A DNA stretch of 10,208 bases, from contig CANKHS010000035.1 of the NCBI GenBank assembly GCA_947481755.1, positions 1-10,208 of the forward strand. Direction: 5' to 3'. The position numbers were made by a program, and so were the translations under genes. Source of the DNA: Actinomycetota bacterium (lineage in GTDB: Bacteria; Actinomycetota; Thermoleophilia; Gaiellales; F1-60-MAGs149). Every line of letters begins with the position of its first letter. Within the stretch, counting starts at the first letter, position 1. Of this stretch, positions 1-4,839 are shown in pieces. The notes beneath the pieces were generated by a model, which was not told the DNA's origin, ran no database searches, and was given only the letters and a program-made list of their open reading frames with translations.

Positions 1-1320
1 GCCGTCGTTGCGATGTTCCTGCTCGATTGGCGTCTGGCGATTCTCTCGCTTGTGCTCGTGCCGTTCTTCGTGCTGTTGACGCGCCGTGTCGGTGTTGAGC
101 GGCGCAAGTTGGCGACCGAGCGTCAGAAGACGCTGGCCGATATCTCGTCGCTTGTGCAGGAGTCGCTCAGTGTCTCCGGTGTCTTGCTCGGCAAGACGAT
201 GGGCCGCGGTCCCGAACTGGCGGAGCGTTTCCGCGAAGAGTCGCGTGAGCTCGCCGAGCTCGAGGTGCGCCAGCGCATGGCGGGCCGTTGGGTGATGGCG
301 ACGATCAGCGCCTCGTTCGCGATTCTGCCGGCGCTCGTTTACTGGGCCGGTGGCTGGTCGATTGCTAATGGTCTAGGCGCAGTCAGCGTCGGTACCTTGG
401 TCGCCTTCGCGACGATCCAGACGCGCATCTTCTTTCCCGTTGGCGCGCTGCTGTCGGTCGGGATCGACGTGCAGGCATCGCTTGCCCTGTTTGATCGCAT
501 CTTTGAGTACCTCGACCTTAAGGTCGATATCGATGAGCATTCTGGTTCGCGAGAATTGCGCCGCGAGGACGTACGGGGCGAGGTCTCGTTTGACGACGTC
601 TGGTTCCGCTACGAGCCCGAGGGGACGTGGACGATCAGCGGCGCGACCTTCCTCGCGGCACCTGGCACACGCACTGCCTTGGTCGGCGAGACGGGATCGG
701 GCAAGACCACGCTCGGCTACCTCGTCGCGCGGCTCTACGACGCCGAACGTGGCGCTGTTCGCATCGATGGCGAGGACGTCAAGGATGTCTCGTTTGCATC
801 GCTTGCCGATCTCGTTGGCGTCGTCAGCCAAGAGACGTACCTTTTTCACGCAACGGTGCGCGAAAATCTCCGCTTCGCACACCCTGAAGCGACCGATACC
901 GAGATCGAAGACGCGTGTCGCGCGGCGCGCATTCACGAACACATCGCGGGGCTTCCTGAGGGCTACGAGACGGTCGTTGGCGAGCGCGGCTATCGCTTCT
1001 CGGGTGGCGAGAAGCAGCGCATTGCGATCGCCCGCACGGTGCTGCGCAACCCACCGATCCTCGTCTTGGACGAGGCCACCAGCGCACTTGACGTCGATAC
1101 TGAGCGCCAGGTCCAAGAGGCGCTCGACGCACTAGCTGAGGGTCGCACGACGATCACGATCGCCCATCGCCTCTCCACGGTGCGCGACGCCGACCAGATT
1201 CTCGTGCTCGATCATGGCGCAATCGTCGAGCGGGGCACGCATGTCGAACTGATCACCCAGGGTGGTCGCTACGCCGAACTGGTGGCACGCGACTCGCTCG
1301 GCGTCACCGCCGACCTGTAG
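1..1320 (+). CDS. ABC exporter half-transporter (fused permease and ATPase), 5' partial
   Basis: Membrane exporter of the B-type (MsbA/LmrA/MdlB-like) class: one polypeptide carries a transmembrane domain followed by an ATPase, and two copies normally dimerise. The reading frame is open from base 1, so the N-terminus lies outside the window; about 439 residues are seen against the usual 580-600, so roughly 150 residues including the first helices are missing. Counting from the Met codon at 13, hydrophobic helices lie near residues 5-24, 92-118 and 125-150. The ATPase has Walker A GETGSGKT (225-232), Q-loop Gln273 in SQETYLF, signature FSGGE (329-333), Walker B ILVLDE (349-354, catalytic Glu354), D-loop SALD and the switch His385 in AHRLST. 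All ATPase residues are intact, so the domain should be active. Substrate cannot be read from sequence; multidrug or lipid export is the generic possibility. Its partner half-transporter, if any, would lie upstream. Confidence 0.95.
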   Translation, partial: AVVAMFLLDWRLAILSLVLVPFFVLLTRRVGVERRKLATERQKTLADISSLVQESLSVSGVLLGKTMGRGPELAERFREESRELAELEVRQRMAGRWVMATISASFAILPALVYWAGGWSIANGLGAVSVGTLVAFATIQTRIFFPVGALLSVGIDVQASLALFDRIFEYLDLKVDIDEHSGSRELRREDVRGEVSFDDVWFRYEPEGTWTISGATFLAAPGTRTALVGETGSGKTTLGYLVARLYDAERGAVRIDGEDVKDVSFASLADLVGVVSQETYLFHATVRENLRFAHPEATDTEIEDACRAARIHEHIAGLPEGYETVVGERGYRFSGGEKQRIAIARTVLRNPPILVLDEATSALDVDTERQVQEALDALAEGRTTITIAHRLSTVRDADQILVLDHGAIVERGTHVELITQGGRYAELVARDSLGVTADL

Positions 1321-1322
1321 CG

Positions 1323-2522
1323 CTACGCGCGAATGACGCGGGCTGGCTCGGCGCCGAGCTGCGCGATCAGCGCACGCCAGTCGGGATTGTCGATCAGCAC
1401 GACGTCGGCTTTGAAACCGACCGCAAGCCGGCCGACCTCGTCGTCAAGGCCAAGCACGGCGGCACCGCCGGCCGTCGCGGCCTGCAGCGCCTCGGCACAC
1501 GAAAGCCCCATCTGGCTACAGGCGAGGTGCATCGTGGTCGGCAGCGAGAGGCATGGTGCGGAGCCCGGATTAGCGTCGGTTGCGAGTGCCACTCGGGCGC
1601 CAGCATCGATTAGGGCACGGAGTGGGGGCATCGGGCACTTGAGGGTCAGTGCGGCGACGGGCAGGCCAACGGCGATCACGTTCGATGCGGCTAGTTGCTC
1701 GATCCCCTCGGGGCCCGTTGCCTCGAGATGGTCGACGGACGCAGCGGCCAGTTCGATCGCCAGTGGGATTGCGCCCATCGAGGAGAACTGATCGGCGTGG
1801 AGGCGCAGTCGCAGTCCGTGTTCCTGTGCGGCGAGGAGGAAGCGTCGCGACTGCTCGACGTCGAAGACGCCGCGCTCAAGAAACACGTCGGCTGCGTCGG
1901 CCCATTCGGCGCAGGCGGGCAGGATCTCAGCGATCGCGTAGTCCACGTACGCATCGGGCGAGTCGGCCTCGGGTGGCGTGGAGTGGAGCGCGAGGCAGGT
2001 TGTCAGCACGCGCACGCCGGCCTGCTTGCCGGCGGCCTTGGCAACGCGCAGCATGCGCAGTTCGTGCTCGGCGCTCAGGCCGTAGCCCGACTTGATCTCG
2101 GCGGTGGTGGTGCCGAGGCGCCGCATCGTCTCGAGTCGCTTGGCGGCGCTGGCGACGAGCTCGTCCTCGGTGGCCTCGCGCGTCAGACGCACACTCGCCT
2201 TGATGCCGCCGCCCTCCGCGGCGATCCGCTCGTAGTTGGCGCCTTGGGCGCGCAGATCGAACTCGTGGATGCGGTTGCCGCCGTAGACCACGTGCGTGTG
2301 GCAATCGACGAGGCCGGGGACGGCGCTCTGCCCGGTGGCGTCAATCAGCTCGGCGTCGTCAGCGAGGGTGACGGCCGCGTGGACCTGGTCGCGGGGACCG
2401 ACGGCCTCGATGTGGCCCGCACGAATTGCGATGGCAGCGTTGTGGATGACGCAAAACTCGCCGTCCGCATCGACCGTGGCGAGGCTGGCGAGATTGTCGA
2501 TCAGGAGGTCGGCGGGCTGCAT
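1323..2522 (-). CDS. hutI: Imidazolonepropionase
   Basis: Cytosolic metal-dependent amidohydrolase that opens 4-imidazolone-5-propanoate to N-formimino-L-glutamate, the third step of histidine degradation. The 399-residue length is normal for the family. Motifs in order: metal-binding DCHTHVVYGG (His75, His77), the HutI-typical HEFDLRAQGANYERIAAEGG (86-105), GTTTAEIKSGYGL (137-149), the third metal His180, LHADQFS (His242), DHLE (264-267) and ATDANPGSAP (314-323, metal Asp316). The start ATG at 2522 has a TAGACT element six bases upstream and no Shine-Dalgarno sequence, suggesting leaderless translation. The gene converges on the ABC gene with two bases between stop codons. No hutH, hutU or hutG is in view, so the rest of the pathway must be elsewhere or just outside. 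Identification is firm from the family-specific motifs. Confidence 0.96.
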   Translation of the reverse strand: MQPADLLIDNLASLATVDADGEFCVIHNAAIAIRAGHIEAVGPRDQVHAAVTLADDAELIDATGQSAVPGLVDCHTHVVYGGNRIHEFDLRAQGANYERIAAEGGGIKASVRLTREATEDELVASAAKRLETMRRLGTTTAEIKSGYGLSAEHELRMLRVAKAAGKQAGVRVLTTCLALHSTPPEADSPDAYVDYAIAEILPACAEWADAADVFLERGVFDVEQSRRFLLAAQEHGLRLRLHADQFSSMGAIPLAIELAAASVDHLEATGPEGIEQLAASNVIAVGLPVAALTLKCPMPPLRALIDAGARVALATDANPGSAPCLSLPTTMHLACSQMGLSCAEALQAATAGGAAVLGLDDEVGRLAVGFKADVVLIDNPDWRALIAQLGAEPARVIRA

Positions 2523-2528
2523 GGTGTG

Positions 2529-2534
2529 AGTCTA
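2529..2534 (-). promoter_or_regulatory. Putative -10 element of hutI, leaderless type
   Basis: On the minus strand TAGACT is followed by six bases and then the hutI ATG. This spacing would place transcription initiation at or next to the start codon. No convincing -35 hexamer is visible 16-18 bases further upstream. Inferred only from the match to TANNNT and from the same arrangement before two other genes here. Confidence 0.4.
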
Positions 2535-2562
2535 CGTGTGGGGTAGGTGCGAGTCCGTGTGG

Positions 2563-2576
2563 GAGACGGTCGTCTC
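2563..2576. repeat. Perfect inverted repeat between hutI and the first antitoxin gene
   Basis: GAGACG-GT-CGTCTC: two 6-base arms with a 2-base centre, in the 94-base divergent intergenic region. It ends 27 bases before the putative -10 of the antitoxin gene, so it covers the area just upstream of where a -35 would lie, and it is about 40 bases upstream of the hutI start. It could be an operator for the toxin-antitoxin operon, for hutI, or for both. A chance palindrome of this size is possible. Confidence 0.35.
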
Positions 2577-2603
2577 TGGGCAAAATTATGACCAGCAATT
2601 GAC

Positions 2604-2609
2604 TAGAAT
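2604..2609 (+). promoter_or_regulatory. Putative -10 element of the first toxin-antitoxin operon
   Basis: TAGAAT is followed by exactly seven bases and the antitoxin ATG at 2617. There is no purine-rich Shine-Dalgarno sequence in those seven bases. This supports both the chosen start codon and a leaderless mRNA. A canonical -35 is not evident. Confidence 0.5.
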
Positions 2610-2616
2610 TCGCGCT

Positions 2617-2859
2617 ATGGATGTCAGCGTGTACGAAGCAAAGACCCATCTCTCGCGCCTGATCGGCGATGTCGAGGCCGGACTTGACGTCACGATCACG
2701 CGTCATGGCAAGCCTGTGGCCCGACTCGTGCCGATCGTGGACGATGCGGATCCACGTGCCGCGGCGGTTGATCGTCTGCGTGCGCTAAAGCGCGAGCTCG
2801 GTGTCCAGGCGACGCCAGACGAGATCCGGTCGTGGATCGACGACGGGAAGAAGCTGTAG
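2617..2859 (+). CDS. Phd/YefM-family antitoxin (first module)
   Basis: Antitoxin of a type II toxin-antitoxin pair: the N-terminal part binds DNA and represses the operon, the C-terminal tail binds and blocks the PIN toxin encoded next. The 80-residue protein begins MDVSVYEAKTHLSRLI and continues with GDVEAGLDVTITRHGKPVARLVP, the classic Phd/YefM fold pattern (residues 3-40). The C-terminal portion from about 50 is charged and helical, ending in DEIRSWIDDGKKL, as expected for the toxin-binding tail. The frame stays open upstream to an ATG at 2536, but the 27 extra residues have no family similarity and would run through the promoter, so the ATG at 2617 is chosen. The stop codon shares its last base with the toxin GTG start, indicating translational coupling. 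Family call is firm; the cognate partner is inferred from adjacency. Confidence 0.93.
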   Translation: MDVSVYEAKTHLSRLIGDVEAGLDVTITRHGKPVARLVPIVDDADPRAAAVDRLRALKRELGVQATPDEIRSWIDDGKKL

Positions 2860-3260
2860 TGCCGTTCGTGCTCGATGCCTCGGCTGCACTTGAAGCCGCC
2901 TTCGATGATGAGTCGGGCGCGGTCGGCTGTGCCGTCGCCGATCGTCTGGCCTGTGACTCGGCCTACGTGCCGTCGATCTGGTTCAGCGAGATGGTCAACG
3001 CGATGCTGCAGGCGGTACGACGCGATCGCCTCTCCCTGGTTGGTGCCCGCACAATGCTCGCCGCAATCATCGACTGCGCGATCACTGCTGTACCCGATCA
3101 CCAGGAGACGGAGGCGCTCCTCGAGGTCGCGCACCAGACGGGCATCTCCGCCTATGACGCCTCGTATCTCTTGCTCGCCATTGACATGGGGCTCGAGCTC
3201 GCAACGTGCGATCAGCAGTTACGCACCGCCGCCGGGCGCGTTGGCGTCGCCTGCATCTAG
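2859..3260 (+). CDS. PIN-domain ribonuclease toxin, VapC family (first module)
   Basis: Toxin of the first module. PIN-domain VapC proteins are magnesium-dependent RNases that cleave specific RNAs such as tRNA or rRNA and stop growth when the antitoxin is degraded. The protein has 133 residues from a GTG start that overlaps the antitoxin stop by one base (TAGTG). The acidic active-site set is present: Asp6 in VLDAS, Glu44 in WFSEMVN, Asp100 in SAYDASYLLLA and Asp118 in ATCDQQL. The RNA target cannot be read from sequence. An upstream ATG in this frame at 2832 lies inside the antitoxin gene and would add nine non-homologous residues; the GTG gives the family's normal beginning. It resembles the second PIN toxin at 4420 only in the catalytic motifs, so the two modules are not a recent duplication. 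Confidence 0.93.
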   Translation: MPFVLDASAALEAAFDDESGAVGCAVADRLACDSAYVPSIWFSEMVNAMLQAVRRDRLSLVGARTMLAAIIDCAITAVPDHQETEALLEVAHQTGISAYDASYLLLAIDMGLELATCDQQLRTAAGRVGVACI

Positions 3261-3301
3261 TGGTGTGGGCGCACGATCGCCGCACGCGCACGGCTCATCG
3301 A

Positions 3302-3310
3302 TGCTATAAA
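3302..3310 (+). promoter_or_regulatory. Putative extended -10 promoter of the peroxiredoxin gene
   Basis: TGCTATAAA fits the extended -10 form TGnTATAAT with one mismatch, in an otherwise GC-rich 124-base gap. No -35 hexamer is visible, as is common with extended -10 promoters. Initiation about seven bases downstream would give a leader of roughly 65-70 bases that contains the inverted repeat at 3337-3357 and a good ribosome binding site. Inferred from sequence match only. Confidence 0.4.
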
Positions 3311-3336
3311 TCGAACCAATAAGTGAAACAAGCGAT

Positions 3337-3357
3337 CCTCATAGTGCGTGTATGAGG
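3337..3357. promoter_or_regulatory. Perfect 7-7-7 inverted repeat in the peroxiredoxin leader
   Basis: CCTCATA, seven bases GTGCGTG, then TATGAGG: a perfect dyad that ends 12 bases before the AAGGAG ribosome binding site. It lies downstream of the putative -10, so it could be a repressor operator acting as a roadblock, or an RNA hairpin near the ribosome site. It does not match the OxyR (ATAG-N7-CTAT) or PerR (7-1-7) patterns that I know. Function is unproven. Confidence 0.45.
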
Positions 3358-3369
3358 TACTGAAACCCC

Positions 3370-3375
3370 AAGGAG
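3370..3375 (+). promoter_or_regulatory. Ribosome binding site of the peroxiredoxin gene
   Basis: AAGGAG sits nine bases before the ATG at 3385. It is the clearest Shine-Dalgarno sequence in the window, in contrast to the antitoxin and hutI genes that have none, and it agrees with a strongly translated gene. Confidence 0.8.
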
Positions 3376-3384
3376 ACCCCCGAC

Positions 3385-4047
3385 ATGGGCATTCGTATCA
3401 ACGACACCGCTCCGAACTTCACCGCTCAGACGACGGAAGGCGAGATCGACTTCCACGACTGGATCGGCGACTCGTGGGCCGTTCTCTTCTCGCACCCCAA
3501 GGACTTCACGCCGGTCTGCACGACCGAGCTTGGCTACATGGCCAGCATCAACGGCGAGTTTCAGAAGCGTGGTGTCAAGATCATCGGCCTCTCCGTCGAC
3601 GCCATCGATCGCCACGAGCTCTGGGCCGATGACATCGAGGAGACGCAGGGCACGCGCCCGAACTTTCCGATGATCGGCGACACGGACTTCAATGTCTCGA
3701 AGCTGTACGACATGCTTCCTGCCGAGATCAGCGGCGATCCGCTGGAGCGCACGCCGGCCGATAACCAGACGGTGCGCAACGTCTTCGTGATTGGTCCGGA
3801 CAAGAAGGTCAAGCTCGTGCTGGCCTACCCGATGACGACGGGACGCAACTTCGACGAGGTCCTGCGTGTGATCGACTCGCTGCAGCTGACCGCGAAGCAC
3901 AAGGTCGCGACACCGGCGCAGTGGCAGCAGGGTGGCGACGTGATCATCGCCGGCTCGGTCAACAACGAGCAGGCCAAGGAGATCTGGCCCGAGGGTTGGA
4001 AAGAGCCGAAGCCGTACATTCGCATCGTTCCGCAGCCCAAGGGCTGA
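3385..4047 (+). CDS. 1-Cys peroxiredoxin (Prx6 subfamily, AhpC/TSA family)
   Basis: Cytosolic thiol peroxidase that reduces hydrogen peroxide and organic hydroperoxides. The 220-residue length and long C-terminal extension match the Prx6 subfamily. The active site is SHPKDFTPVCTTELG (36-50): peroxidatic Cys45 in the PxxxTxxC pattern, Thr42, and His37 as in Prx6. Conserved Arg131 is in VRNVFVIGPD. Cys45 is the only cysteine, so no intramolecular or intersubunit resolving cysteine exists and an outside thiol must resolve the sulfenate. The C-terminal half has the subfamily segments YPMTTGRNFDEVLRVIDSLQ and the tail around KPYIRIVPQP. Third-position GC is about 87% by my hand count, the strong codon bias of a highly expressed gene. 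It has its own leader and ribosome site and is followed by a strong hairpin, so it looks like a monocistronic unit between two toxin-antitoxin modules. Confidence 0.96.
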   Translation: MGIRINDTAPNFTAQTTEGEIDFHDWIGDSWAVLFSHPKDFTPVCTTELGYMASINGEFQKRGVKIIGLSVDAIDRHELWADDIEETQGTRPNFPMIGDTDFNVSKLYDMLPAEISGDPLERTPADNQTVRNVFVIGPDKKVKLVLAYPMTTGRNFDEVLRVIDSLQLTAKHKVATPAQWQQGGDVIIAGSVNNEQAKEIWPEGWKEPKPYIRIVPQPKG

Positions 4048-4055
4048 TGTCGGGA

Positions 4056-4083
4056 GGGGTGGCGGCCTCGCGGCTGCCACCCC
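4056..4083 (+). terminator. Strong hairpin after the peroxiredoxin gene, probable terminator
   Basis: A 12-base-pair stem (GGGGTGGCGGCC with GGCTGCCACCCC, one G-U pair) and a TCGC loop begin nine bases after the peroxiredoxin stop codon. No U-tract follows (the next bases are AACCGTGCG), so it is not a canonical intrinsic terminator, but such stems are common at gene ends in high-GC actinobacteria. It would isolate the peroxiredoxin from the toxin-antitoxin operon starting 28 bases further on. Confidence 0.65.
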
Positions 4084-4094
4084 AACCGTGCGTG

Positions 4095-4111
4095 GTGCTA
4101 CCGTGTAGCAC
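4095..4111 (+). promoter_or_regulatory. Promoter and operator-like palindrome of the second toxin-antitoxin operon
   Basis: GTGCTA-CCGTG-TAGCAC, two perfect 6-base arms around a 5-base centre, abuts the antitoxin ATG at 4112. The putative -10 TACCGT (4099-4104) lies inside it and is exactly seven bases from the ATG. A dyad over the promoter is what an autoregulating Phd/YefM antitoxin would bind, and the spacing predicts a leaderless transcript. There is no Shine-Dalgarno sequence. The repeat and spacing are seen directly; the role is inferred. Confidence 0.55.
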
Positions 4112-4423
4112 ATGACTGAATCGATCGGTGTCCGTGAGTTACGCCAGCACGCCAGCCGTTGGCTCGAACGCGTCCAGCAGGGCGAGTCGTTTACCGTCAC
4201 CGAGCGTGGCAAGCCAATCGCACGGCTTGGTCCGTTGTCAGAGGGTGCCAAAGACTGGCGACAGGACTGGATCGAGCGGGGGCTGATGAGCGCCGCTTCT
4301 AAGCCAGCCTCGATCATCCTCGAATCTCAACCAGTGCTGATTGCGCCTGGTACACCGTCGACCAAGGAGATCCTCGACGATCTTCGGCGAGATTTTGACG
4401 AGTCGAGCAGGTCGGACGCATGA
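4112..4423 (+). CDS. Phd/YefM-family antitoxin (second module)
   Basis: Antitoxin and probable autorepressor of the second module. The 103-residue protein starts MTESIGVRELRQHASRWLERV and continues QQGESFTVTERGKPIARLGPL (residues 22-42), the standard Phd/YefM N-terminal domain. The C-terminal 60 residues are less conserved and end in an acidic segment (DDLRRDFDESSRSDA) typical of a flexible toxin-neutralising tail. Its stop overlaps the toxin start by four bases (ATGA at 4420-4423), indicating translational coupling. The ATG is supported by the -10 seven bases upstream and by the palindrome directly before it. It is not closely similar to the first antitoxin beyond the shared fold motif. Confidence 0.92.
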   Translation: MTESIGVRELRQHASRWLERVQQGESFTVTERGKPIARLGPLSEGAKDWRQDWIERGLMSAASKPASIILESQPVLIAPGTPSTKEILDDLRRDFDESSRSDA

Positions 4424-4812
4424 CGTACTACGTTGATGCCTCTGCGTTCGTCAAACTCTTCGCGTTTGAGGCCGAGTCGGATAGCGTTCGCGCCCTCTTG
4501 GCAGGATCCCAGCGACCGATTGTTTCATCTGCGCTGCTCGAGATTGAGGTAGTCACCGCCGCGCATCGAATTGGAAGTGGCGCACCGCGCCTGGCCAAGG
4601 AATTTCTTGCGATTGTTGAGCGCATCGATATTTCGCGTGGCATCATTTCGATTGCTTCACAGCTCGCGCCCGAGGTCAGTCTGCGCTCACTCGATGCGAT
4701 CCATCTTGCTACGGCGCTCGCAATTCCACAGTCCGTCGAGATGGTGACGTACGATCAGCGACTTGCCGACGCCTGTCAGCAGTCGGGTATTCCAGTGCTG
4801 GCACCCGCCTAA
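4420..4812 (+). CDS. PIN-domain ribonuclease toxin, VapC family (second module)
   Basis: Predicted RNase toxin neutralised by the product of the overlapping upstream gene. The 130-residue protein has the PIN acidic residues Asp6 in YYVDASAFVK, Glu41/Glu43 in SALLEIEV, Asp92 in RSLDAIHLATA and Asp112 in VTYDQRLADA, with the usual ending around SGIPVLAP. Substrate RNA is unknown. Third-position GC is about 61% by my hand count, much lower than the roughly 87% of the neighbouring peroxiredoxin; this could reflect weak expression or recent horizontal arrival. The next gene starts 27 bases downstream on the same strand with no visible terminator, so read-through from this operon is possible. Confidence 0.93.
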   Translation: MTYYVDASAFVKLFAFEAESDSVRALLAGSQRPIVSSALLEIEVVTAAHRIGSGAPRLAKEFLAIVERIDISRGIISIASQLAPEVSLRSLDAIHLATALAIPQSVEMVTYDQRLADACQQSGIPVLAPA

Positions 4813-4839
4813 TTCGCGTCGGACTGCGAAGATCACGGT

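Noticed and set aside
1695..2546. 283-residue plus-strand open frame over hutI
   Set aside because: It is antisense to a clear hutI with intact active-site motifs and has low-complexity composition without a recognisable domain.
2536..2616. N-terminal extension of the first antitoxin by 27 residues
   Set aside because: The extra residues do not resemble the family, and the extension would cross the -10 element and the intergenic region.
3304..4317. Long minus-strand open frame (337 residues) antisense to the peroxiredoxin and second antitoxin
   Set aside because: It lies opposite two well-supported genes, shows no domain, and is explained by the codon bias of the plus-strand genes in high-GC DNA.
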